Below, piece by piece: positions 57,887-64,000 of a stretch of DNA of 64,000 bases (positions are counted from its first letter, which is position 1; each line of letters opens with the position of its first letter). This DNA is from JAXLRU01 sp046330935. GTDB taxonomy: Bacteria; Actinomycetota; Actinomycetes; Actinomycetales; Kineosporiaceae. Where the stretch lies: assembly GCA_046330935.1 (NCBI GenBank), contig JAXLRU010000002.1, positions 186,001 to 250,000 of the forward strand, read 5' to 3'. Both the position numbers and the translations under genes were made by a program. The notes under the pieces were generated by a model. That model saw nothing but the letters and a program-made list of their open reading frames with translations, was not told the DNA's origin and ran no database searches.

Positions 57887-59038
57887 TCAGCTCGCGCTGC
57901 AGCGCAGCGAGCCGGCCCCGGGCGTTCCGGAGGCGATGAAGCCGAAGCTGGTCGAGGCGCCCGCGGAGAGGGTGCCGTTCCAGCCGGCGTCACGGGCGGT
58001 GGCGGTACCGCCCGAGGTGGTGACGGTGGCGTTCCAGGCCTGGCTCACCGAGCCGCCCGGCGGCGTCCACGAGACCGTCCAGCCGCGCGTCGGAGCCGAA
58101 CCGGCCTTGACGGTGATCTCGCCCTGGTAGCCGCCGTTCCACGTGTTGGTGCTGCGGAAGCTCGCGGTGCACGAGGAGCTGCCTGCGGGGGCCGAGGAGC
58201 TGGAGGAGCTGCTCGACGACGTCGCGGGCCGGGTGGACGACGACGAGCTGCTGCTCGGCGCGGACCCGTCGGCGGTGACCGAGAAGTTGGTCACCGCCAG
58301 GCCGGCACCGCCGATCCAGGGCTCGAACCCGGCCTGGACCGACGTCAGGTACCAGCTGCGCTGGGTGTAGCCGCGGCTGAGGGAGTCGTTGAAGAACGCA
58401 GCGACGGGGAAGTTCAGCGAGCCGGTGACGCCCGAGTGGACGTAGGAGATCACGCTCCAGCCGACGTTGCCGAACCACACCTGGTAGCTCTCGCCGTTGA
58501 TCGTGGCGTTGCCGACGGGCGAGCCGATCGGCTGGATCGAGCCCTGGCGGTTGAGCCAGACCATGATCTCGGCGCCGGTGTTCTGGCCGGTCGTGCGGGG
58601 GGTCGGGTCGTACCAGATGTCGTAGGCGGCGTCGTAGGTGCCCGAGGACGGGTAGGTCATCGACACTGACGTGCGCAGGGTGGCATGGCGGGGGTCGGTC
58701 GCGGCCATGGGCAGGTTGGTGCCGGGGCTGCAGTTGCCGTAGTGGCAGCCGAAGTAGATCGAGGGGTAGGACGCCGGAGCGCCGTTCGTCGGCACGTTGG
58801 CGCCGGACTGCGTGACCCGGAAGCCCGTCGACGTCGTCTCGATGCACTGGGTGGCCGAGGTGCCCCAGCGGTTGTTCTGGACGACGTAGCGCCCGCCGAT
58901 CGTGGTGGAGCCGTACTGCTCGCAGATGGTGGCTGCCTGGGCGGGGGCTGCACCCACGGTCAGCGAGGTGAGCGCGGCGGCCGCCAGCAGCGCGGCGCCG
59001 GTGGCGGCAGTGCGGCGGCGATGGCGCAACGAAACCAT
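57887..59038 (-). CDS. Secreted GH12 endoglucanase with C-terminal CBM2
   Basis: A 383-residue secreted enzyme. The signal peptide (RTAATGAALLAAAALTSLTV, cut after PAQA) precedes a GH12 domain: FGCHYGNCSPGTNLPM, YDAAYDIWYDPTPRTTGQNT then GAEIMVWLNRQGSIQPIG (nucleophile Glu in AEIMVWL) and WSVISYVHSGVTGSL, with a second acid candidate in AGFEPWIGGAGLAV. A Ser-rich linker leads to a family 2 cellulose-binding module starting SSCTASFRSTNTWNGGYQGE. It would cleave beta-1,4-glucan. ATG at 59038 follows GAGGAGT. No CebR-type box was recognised upstream. Confidence 0.9.
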   Translation of the reverse strand: MVSLRHRRRTAATGAALLAAAALTSLTVGAAPAQAATICEQYGSTTIGGRYVVQNNRWGTSATQCIETTSTGFRVTQSGANVPTNGAPASYPSIYFGCHYGNCSPGTNLPMAATDPRHATLRTSVSMTYPSSGTYDAAYDIWYDPTPRTTGQNTGAEIMVWLNRQGSIQPIGSPVGNATINGESYQVWFGNVGWSVISYVHSGVTGSLNFPVAAFFNDSLSRGYTQRSWYLTSVQAGFEPWIGGAGLAVTNFSVTADGSAPSSSSSSSTRPATSSSSSSSSSAPAGSSSCTASFRSTNTWNGGYQGEITVKAGSAPTRGWTVSWTPPGGSVSQAWNATVTTSGGTATARDAGWNGTLSAGASTSFGFIASGTPGAGSLRCSAS

Positions 59039-59277
59039 GGTCACTCCTCGTGCTCGGATCGGTCCGGCGCCAGGGCGCGCGGGACCTCCGCTGACAACGT
59101 CGTCACGCGGTCGAGGGCACAGCTTGGCCCAGGACGCCCTGCAGCACAAGGGCAGAGTGGGGCGATCGGGCCGACGAGGGCGCCGATACCCCCGAGCGGC
59201 CCGTGCCACTGCTCGTGGCGCCCGGTTGATCACTCACCGTCACGTCCTCTGCCGCAGCGGGTGGCGCGCGGCATCGC

Positions 59278-59314
59278 TGGAGCAGAAGTGGCGCTATTCG
59301 CCATTCCTGCTCCA
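59278..59314. promoter_or_regulatory. 37-bp palindrome between the divergent GH12 and CoA-disulfide reductase genes
   Basis: Arms TGGAGCAGAAGTGGCG (59278-59293) and CGCCATTCCTGCTCCA (59299-59314) match at 14 of 16 positions around CTATT. It sits in the 361-bp gap 59039-59399, where no ORF is supported. Confidence 0.55.
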
Positions 59315-59353
59315 ACGTCGCGGGCGGCGGAACATCCGGCGCCCGCTGGCGGT

Positions 59354-59368
59354 TACCCCCCCAGGGTA
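59354..59368. promoter_or_regulatory. CsoR/CstR-like operator upstream of the CoA-disulfide reductase gene
   Basis: TACCC-CCCCA-GGGTA, an inverted repeat of the form used by CsoR/RcnR/CstR-family repressors, lies 32 bp before the start. It overlaps the likely promoter. No CsoR-type gene is in the window. Confidence 0.55.
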
Positions 59369-59399
59369 TGTAGCCTGGACGTATCGGAGGGAGAGTCAC

Positions 59400-61094
59400 A
59401 TGAAGGTGATCGTGGTCGGCGGGGTCGCCGGCGGGATGAGCGCGGCGGCACGCCTGCGCAGGCTGCGCGAGGACGCCGAGATCGTCGTCCTCGAGCGCGG
59501 CGAGTACGTGTCGTTCGCCAACTGCGGCCTGCCGTACCACCTCGCCGGAGAGATCGTCGACCGCGAGAGGCTGCTCGTGCAGACCCCGGCCTCGCTGGCG
59601 GCCGCGCTCGACCTCGACGTGCGCACCCGGCACGAGGTGACGGCGATCGACCGCGACGCCCGGCAGGTGAGCGTCTCGACCCCCGACGGCGAGCAGCGCC
59701 TGCCCTACGACGTCCTGCTCCTCGCGCCCGGCGCGAAGGCGATCGTCCCCCCGTTGCCCGGCCTCGACCACCCCGCCGTCCGCACCCTGCGCACCGTCCC
59801 CGACGTCGACGCGCTCAAAGCCGTCGTGGACGCCGGCGCCCGCTCGGCCGTCGTCGTCGGCGCCGGGTTCATCGGCCTGGAGGCCGCCGAGGCGCTGCGC
59901 CACCGCGGCCTCGCCGTCACCCTCGTCGAGCTCGCCGACCAGGTGCTCGCCCCGCTCGACCCCGAGATGGCCGCGCCCGTCGAGGCCGAGCTGCGCGCCC
60001 GCGGCGTCGACGTCCGGCTCGGTGCCGCCATGACGGGCGTCCGGGTCACCGGAAGGGCGTCCGCGCTCGAGGTCGACCTCACCACCGGCGACCCGGCGCC
60101 CGCCGACCTCGTGCTGCTGGCGATCGGCGTCAGGCCCGAGACCACCCTCGCCACCGACGCGGGCCTGGACGTCGACGACCGTGGTGCGATCGTCGTCGAC
60201 GAGCACGGCGTCACCAGCGACACCGCGATCTACGCCGTCGGGGACGCCGTCGCCGTCCGGCACCGGGTCACCGGCGCCACCGGGCCGGTCCCGCTCGCGG
60301 GCCCCGCCAACCGGCACGGCCGTGCCGCCGCCGACCTCGTGCTGCTGGCGATCGGCGTCTGGCCCGAGACCACCCTCGCCCCGGTCAGCGGGACGGCGAT
60401 CGTGCGGGTCTTCGACGTCGTCGCCGCCTCCACCGGGCTGAGCGAGAAGGCGCTGCGCGCGGCCGGGATCGCCCACCACGCCGTCCACCTGCACCCCCAC
60501 CAGCACGCCGGGTACTACCCCGGCGCCACGCAGGTGCACCTCAAGCTGCTGTTCGCCCCCGACGGGCGGGTCCTCGGCGCGCAGGCGACCGGCGCCGACG
60601 GCGTCGACAAGCGGATCGACGTCCTGGCCACCGCCCTCCACGCCGGGCTCACCGTGTGGGACCTCGCCGAGCTCGACCTCGCCTACGCCCCGCCGTTCGG
60701 CTCGGCGAAGGACCCCGTGACGATGGCCGGCTACCTCGCCGGCAACGTCCTCGCCGGCCAGGTGCGCCTGTGGTACCCCGCCGACCTCGACGACGCCGCC
60801 GTCGTCCCCGCCGACGCCGTCCTGCTCGACGTCCGCTCCGACGCCGAGGCCGAGTCCGGGCGCCTGCCCGGCGCGCTCGTCGTCCCGCACACGCAGCTGC
60901 GCGAGCGGCTCGCCGAGGTGCCCCGCGGCGTGCCCGTGCGGGTGTACTGCGCGAGCGGCCTGCGCTCCTACCTCGCCTCGCGGGTGCTGCTGCAGGAGGG
61001 CTGGGACGACGTCCGCACGCTGTCCGGCGGCCTGCTCACCCTGCGCGCCGCGCGTCCGGGCCTGGTGCTGGAGGCGCCAGTCAGCGCCGGGTGA
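59400..61094 (+). CDS. CoA-disulfide reductase with rhodanese domain (altered centre)
   Basis: A 564-residue flavoprotein. Residues 1-450 form a CoA-disulfide reductase: FAD site VIVVGGVAGGMSAAARLRRL, active-site Cys42 in YVSFANCGLPYHLAG, NAD site VVVGAGFIGLEAAEAL, and the dimer domain VASTGLSEKALRAAGI. The C-terminal rhodanese domain has the catalytic loop VYCASGLRSYLASRVL (Cys about 517). The fusion handles persulfide or CoA-disulfide stress. Residues about 310-327 (ADLVLLAIGVWPETTLA) copy residues 234-250, replacing the usual stretch before GTAIVRVFD. ATG at 59400 follows GGAGGGAG. Confidence 0.88.
   Translation: MKVIVVGGVAGGMSAAARLRRLREDAEIVVLERGEYVSFANCGLPYHLAGEIVDRERLLVQTPASLAAALDLDVRTRHEVTAIDRDARQVSVSTPDGEQRLPYDVLLLAPGAKAIVPPLPGLDHPAVRTLRTVPDVDALKAVVDAGARSAVVVGAGFIGLEAAEALRHRGLAVTLVELADQVLAPLDPEMAAPVEAELRARGVDVRLGAAMTGVRVTGRASALEVDLTTGDPAPADLVLLAIGVRPETTLATDAGLDVDDRGAIVVDEHGVTSDTAIYAVGDAVAVRHRVTGATGPVPLAGPANRHGRAAADLVLLAIGVWPETTLAPVSGTAIVRVFDVVAASTGLSEKALRAAGIAHHAVHLHPHQHAGYYPGATQVHLKLLFAPDGRVLGAQATGADGVDKRIDVLATALHAGLTVWDLAELDLAYAPPFGSAKDPVTMAGYLAGNVLAGQVRLWYPADLDDAAVVPADAVLLDVRSDAEAESGRLPGALVVPHTQLRERLAEVPRGVPVRVYCASGLRSYLASRVLLQEGWDDVRTLSGGLLTLRAARPGLVLEAPVSAG
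60101..60152 (+). repeat. Intragenic 52-bp repeat, copy 1
   Basis: Matches copy 2 at 60329-60380 at 51 of 52 positions (A at 60132, T at 60360). Both are in the same reading frame. This copy lies where the family normally has the sequence ADLVLLAIGVRPETTLA. Confidence 0.95.
60329..60380 (+). repeat. Intragenic 52-bp repeat, copy 2
   Basis: Same frame as copy 1 and 228 bp downstream. It sits where family members have a variable glycosylation-like or loop segment between an NRHGR-type motif and GTAIV, so it appears to have overwritten that segment. Confidence 0.95.
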
Positions 61095-62271
61095 CCACCT
61101 TGCAGGTCACCTGCGAGTTCTTGCGGGTGCGGCAGACGGTGGTCGTCTTCTTCGTGCGGGTGGTCTTCGGCTTGGTGGTCGTGGGTTTCGTGGTCGTCGG
61201 CTTCGACGTCGTGGGGCTGGTCGTCGGCGTCACGGTCGTCGTGGTGGGCGGGACGCCGAGCAGCGCGTCGCGGAAGGCGGTGTACGCGGGCTTGCGGGCG
61301 CCGTCGCGGTCGAACAGCAGCGGCGTCTGCGAGCTGGTCCACGAGTCGATGTCGCGCACCCCGAACAGCGTGATGCCCGTGCAGCGCGGCTGCTCCCGGC
61401 ACTCGCGCGCGACCTGCGCGTAGACCTCGGCCTGCTTCGCGTCGCCGGTGACGTCGAGCTCGGACAGCTCGACGTCCACGCCCAGCGCCGCGAAGGCGGC
61501 CATCGTCTGCGGCATGCTCGCGGGATGGGTCAGCCCCTGGACGAAGTGCGACTGCAGCGAGACGCAGTCCAGGGGCACCCCGCGGGCCTTGAAGTCCTTG
61601 ACCATCGCGTAGACGGCCTGCGTCTTCGGCGACGCCCAGTCCTCGATGCCGTAGTCGGAGTAGCAGAACCGGGTGTCGGGGGCCGCGGCACGGGCGGTGC
61701 GGTAGGCGAGCTCGACCCAGTCGCTGCCGGTCACCTGCATCGCCGAGGGGCGCAGTGAGCCGTTGTCGAGGTACACCTCGCTGACGAGGTCCCAGGTGTC
61801 GACCACGTGGCCGTAGCGGCCGAGGACGGCGTCGAGGTGCTTGACCATCTCGCCGCGGCGCTGGTCGGGGTTCAACGACACGAACCACGCCGCCTGGGCC
61901 GCGCCCTGCATGAGCGGGTAGCCGCGGACCTTCTTGCCGTGCTGCGCCGCCCAGTCGACGATCCGGTCGATCGCCACCCACCAGAACGTGCCCCTGGCGA
62001 TCTGCGTGGAGTCGAACCGGAACTCCACCTCCGGCGCCACCGACGCGAACTCGCGGTCGACGATGGCCGCGTACGCCGCGTCCCGGGTGAGGACACTGCT
62101 GCCGACCGCGACGCCGATGGTCCGGCCGCTGCGCGCGCCCGCCTCGGCGAGCGTGAGGTCGGCGGCACCGGCGGGGACGACGACGAGCCCGGCGAGCGCG
62201 CCACCCCCCGCGGCGAGGACGAGCGCGGTCAGCGCGCCGGCGAGGCGTCGCGCTCGGCGGTGAGTGGTCAT
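61081..62271 (-). CDS. Secreted GH10-like protein with Thr/Lys-rich tail (first copy)
   Basis: A 396-residue exported protein related to GH10 xylanases. The signal peptide (ARRLAGALTALVLAAGGGAL) is followed by RTIGVAVGSSVL, DREFASVAPEVEFRFDS and KVRGYPLMQGAAQAAWF. The acid/base region reads TWDLVSEVYLDNG (Glu165) and the nucleophile region VELSELDVTGD (Glu271). The Asn before the acid/base Glu, the Lys/Asn of PENEMK and the WHSQ motif of true GH10 enzymes are missing, while LQSHF is kept. The tail has repeated TTTKP units and ends CRTRKNSQVTCKVVTRR. It overlaps the convergent CoA-disulfide reductase gene by 14 bp. Confidence 0.85.
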   Translation of the reverse strand: MTTHRRARRLAGALTALVLAAGGGALAGLVVVPAGAADLTLAEAGARSGRTIGVAVGSSVLTRDAAYAAIVDREFASVAPEVEFRFDSTQIARGTFWWVAIDRIVDWAAQHGKKVRGYPLMQGAAQAAWFVSLNPDQRRGEMVKHLDAVLGRYGHVVDTWDLVSEVYLDNGSLRPSAMQVTGSDWVELAYRTARAAAPDTRFCYSDYGIEDWASPKTQAVYAMVKDFKARGVPLDCVSLQSHFVQGLTHPASMPQTMAAFAALGVDVELSELDVTGDAKQAEVYAQVARECREQPRCTGITLFGVRDIDSWTSSQTPLLFDRDGARKPAYTAFRDALLGVPPTTTTVTPTTSPTTSKPTTTKPTTTKPKTTRTKKTTTVCRTRKNSQVTCKVVTRR

Positions 62272-62317
62272 CACGATCTCCCTCGTTCGCACAGCGACGT
62301 GCGGCGTCGAGGGCGAA

Positions 62318-62358
62318 GTCTTACGGCGTCGCGGGCGTGACCTCAACCACTTCTGATC
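62318..62358 (-). promoter_or_regulatory. Promoter with upstream element of the first GH10-like gene
   Basis: Read on the minus strand, a 19-bp element (62358-62340) contains TTGAGG, a 17-base spacer follows, and TAAGAC (62323-62318) gives a -35/-10 pair with a 47-base gap to the ATG. The same element precedes the second copy at 63938-63956. Confidence 0.6.
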
Positions 62359-62488
62359 GTCGGATCCGCCCAGCGGGCCGCCGTCGACCGGCTTTCTCCG
62401 CAAGTCGCGTTGCAACGTGTGATCGTTCACACAGCCCCGCTCGTCGGTGCTCACTCACGCGCAGGCGAGTCGAGCGCCCCACTGACGC

Positions 62489-62535
62489 CTTTGGGGACGC
62501 TCACCGCGGTATCGCCGCGCGGATGCTCCCCAAAG
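62489..62535. repeat. Palindromic repeat between the GH10-like genes, copy 1
   Basis: Arms CTTTGGGGA (62489-62497) and TCCCCAAAG (62527-62535) flank an inner GCTCACCGCGGTATCGCCGC stretch that can also fold. The 346-bp gap between the two genes (62272-62617) holds this, its second copy and the first promoter, and no ORF. Confidence 0.65.
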
Positions 62536-62560
62536 CCGGTTAGCCCGCGTCCCCACCTCC

Positions 62561-62610
62561 GCTTGGGGGACGCTCACCGCGGTATCTCCGCGCGAGTGCT
62601 CCCCCCAGCG
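62561..62610. repeat. Palindromic repeat between the GH10-like genes, copy 2 and probable terminator
   Basis: GCTTGGGGG-ACGCTCACCGCGGTATC repeats the inner part of copy 1 and ends GCTCCCCCCAGC. It sits eight bases beyond the stop of the second GH10-like gene, so it may terminate that transcript. Confidence 0.6.
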
Positions 62611-62617
62611 GCGCGAC

Positions 62618-63871
62618 CTACCGGCGCGTCACCACCTTGCAGGTCATCGTGCCGTTGGCGCGCGTACGGCAGCGGGTGCTGGGCTTCTTCGTGCGTGAGG
62701 GACGGGGGCTGGTCGTGCTCGGCTTGGTCGTGCTCGGCTTGGTCGTGCTCGGCTTGGTCGTGCTCGGCTGGGACACGCACTGGGGCGCTACGGCACCGGC
62801 GCCGACGGGGGCGAAGCACCCCCAGTCGCTGAGCAGTCCGGCGCGGAACGCGGTGTAGGCCGGCTTGGGGGCGCCGTCGCGGTCGAAGAGCACGGGCGAC
62901 TCGGCACCGCGCCAGGAGTCGATGTCGCGCACCCCCCACACGGTGATCGCGGTACAGGCGCTCACGGCCACGCAGTCCTGGGCGACGGAGCGGAAGACCT
63001 CCGGCTGGCGCGCGTCGCCGGTGGCCTCGAGTTCCGACAGCTCGACGCCGAGCCCCAGGGACGCGAACCCCCTGAGGGTGGTCGGGAACGACTCGGGACG
63101 CTTCGCCCCGCCGGTGAAGTGCGACTGGATCGCCACGCAGTCAACCGGCACCGCTCGGGCACGAAAGTCCTTGAGCATCAGGTACACGGCCTGCGCCTTC
63201 GGTGAGGCGAAGTCCTCGATGCCGTAGTCGGAGTAGCACAGACGCGCGTCGGGGTCGGCCGCCCGTGCGGCACGGAAGGCCACCTCGATCCAGTCGGCGC
63301 CGGTGCGTTCGAGGACCGACGGCCGCCGCGCGCCCGAGTCGCCGAACGCCTCGGTGACGACGTCCCAAGTGGTGATCGAGCCGCGGAAGTGGGCGAGGAC
63401 GGCGTCCAGGTGGCCCGTCATCGCCTCCCGCTGCGCGGTGGGCGACAGGGAGGCGAACCAGGCCGACTGGGCGGAGCCCCTGAGCGGGGCGTACCCGCGC
63501 ACCTGCTTGTGATGGTCCTTCGCCCAGCCGACGACGCGCTCGGCCGCGGTGAAGGTGAAGGTGCCGCGGGTCGGTTGCAGCGCGTCGAACGCGGTCTCGT
63601 TCTCGGGGGTGATCGAGGCGTATTCGCGGTCGACGATCGCGGCGTAGGCCGGGTCGGTGGTCAGCCGCGCCGCGGAGACGGCGACGCCGATGGTGCGGCC
63701 CGTCGCCGCACCTGCGTCCGCGAGGGTGGTGACGCCCGCGCCCGCCGGGACGACCGCACCCGCGACGGTGACCGCGCAGCCCGCAGCGAGCAGCAGCGCC
63801 GTCACGCCTCGCGCGCGGCGACGGCGGACACCACGGTCGGACGGGGTGGGGGTCGTTCCGGAGGTCGTCAT
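62618..63871 (-). CDS. Secreted GH10-like protein with Thr/Lys-rich tail (second copy)
   Basis: A 417-residue paralogue of the first copy. Signal segment VRRRRARGVTALLLAAGCAV; then RTIGVAVSAARL, DREYASITPENETAFDALQP (closer to the GH10 motif), QVRGYAPLRGSAQSAWF, acid/base region TWDVVTEAFGDSG (Glu174) and VELSELEATGD (Glu280), where the usual Asp after Glu-Leu is Glu. VWGVRDIDSW is kept near the end. The tail has STTKP repeats and ends CRTRANGTMTCKVVTRR, nearly the same as the first copy. The Asn before the acid/base Glu is Thr here. Tandem duplication and divergence are likely. Confidence 0.85.
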   Translation of the reverse strand: MTTSGTTPTPSDRGVRRRRARGVTALLLAAGCAVTVAGAVVPAGAGVTTLADAGAATGRTIGVAVSAARLTTDPAYAAIVDREYASITPENETAFDALQPTRGTFTFTAAERVVGWAKDHHKQVRGYAPLRGSAQSAWFASLSPTAQREAMTGHLDAVLAHFRGSITTWDVVTEAFGDSGARRPSVLERTGADWIEVAFRAARAADPDARLCYSDYGIEDFASPKAQAVYLMLKDFRARAVPVDCVAIQSHFTGGAKRPESFPTTLRGFASLGLGVELSELEATGDARQPEVFRSVAQDCVAVSACTAITVWGVRDIDSWRGAESPVLFDRDGAPKPAYTAFRAGLLSDWGCFAPVGAGAVAPQCVSQPSTTKPSTTKPSTTKPSTTSPRPSRTKKPSTRCRTRANGTMTCKVVTRR

Positions 63872-63937
63872 GGCCGTCTCCCTCGTCGCACGTCGGCGTG
63901 CTGCTCGCGCAGCGCAGTCAAGTCCGTGCGGGGACGC

Positions 63938-63956
63938 ACCTCAAGCACTCGTGATC
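63938..63956 (-). promoter_or_regulatory. Upstream element shared with the first GH10-like gene
   Basis: The 19-bp element matches the one at 62340-62358 at 16 of 19 positions and contains the same TTGAGG. Its distance to the start (67 bp) is nearly the same as in the first copy (69 bp). The -10 here is less clear. Confidence 0.55.
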
Positions 63957-64000
63957 ACGCAACCGGCCGAGCGGTCTGGCTGGTCGTCAGGTGCACCACC

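Noticed and set aside
59039..59399. Cellulose-type repressor box before the GH12 gene
   Set aside because: No TGGGAGCGCTCCCA-like sequence is present; the palindromes found lie nearer the CoA-disulfide reductase gene.

Overview
The window is very GC-rich, with GTG starts and 4-base ATGA/GTGA gene overlaps throughout. It carries a mycothiol-type arsenate reductase, a class II HelD-like helicase, DUF1990/DUF4235/DUF2690 proteins and leaderless-looking promoters. Together these point to a free-living, soil- or rock-type actinobacterium; the chemoreceptor, c-di-GMP enzyme and secreted cellulase/xylanase-like genes would suit a Kineococcus-like or related lineage. This placement is inference; no rRNA gene is present. 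No tRNA, rRNA or CRISPR array was seen.

Layout. 1-4.9 kb: the 3' part of a chemoreceptor, a PAS-SpoIIE phosphatase, a DUF1232 membrane protein and an MFS exporter. 4.9-9.8 kb: a copper-type island made of a DUF305 lipoprotein, a polyferredoxin-like membrane protein, a Met/His-rich anchored protein with a frameshift, and an OmpR-type two-component pair. Two tandem 9-bp repeats resembling the known actinobacterial CopR box flank the island genes. 9.9-14.4 kb: an arsenic island with arsC and an aquaporin, a divergent ArsR-phosphatase fusion, a second ArsR and an arsenite methyltransferase carrying a 39-bp tandem repeat that encodes Cys-Cys pairs. ArsR-like inverted repeats sit between these genes. 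14.4-20.4 kb: a large membrane-anchored protein, a glutaredoxin-thioredoxin reductase fusion, a DUF2690 secreted protein and a TetR/YndJ-like/DUF1990 operon with a double palindromic operator. 20.7-25.7 kb: a gene for a very large secreted repeat protein with an OmpA-like end, cut by a complete 1658-bp IS1380-type element. Removing the element and one 5-bp target copy restores the frame exactly. 25.7-31.9 kb: a methyltransferase, a GT39-type protein, a zinc-ribbon/TerB-like protein and a second two-component system.

31.9-44.9 kb is an exopolysaccharide locus: two GT4 glycosyltransferases, a nucleotide-sugar epimerase, a glycosidase-like lipoprotein, a MurJ-type flippase, an O-antigen-ligase-type polymerase, a Wzz-type protein, a two-domain sulfotransferase and a separate sulfotransferase. 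The product may therefore be a sulfated polysaccharide. Its 650-bp convergent gap is full of hairpins and of a dispersed repeat shared with the 20.5-kb region. 44.9-50 kb: homocysteine methyltransferase, then a PCu(A)C-DyP peroxidase-CopC operon (secreted copper/haem functions) and an isolated hutF. 50.2-57.8 kb: a PAS-GGDEF-EAL protein, an NCS2 permease, a CAP-domain protein and the HelD-like helicase. 57.9-64 kb: a GH12-CBM2 cellulase, a CoA-disulfide reductase-rhodanese with an odd internal duplication behind a CsoR/CstR-like operator, and two divergent GH10-like secreted proteins that lack several hallmark active-site residues but share a promoter element and a cysteine-containing C-terminal tail.

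The recurring theme is metal, metalloid and thiol stress (copper, arsenic, reactive sulfur) plus surface polysaccharide and extracellular carbohydrate work. The strongest leads for something undescribed are the Cys-pair repeat array in ArsM, the copper island with a polyferredoxin-like membrane protein, the sulfated-polysaccharide hypothesis, the patched CoA-disulfide reductase and the altered GH10 pair.
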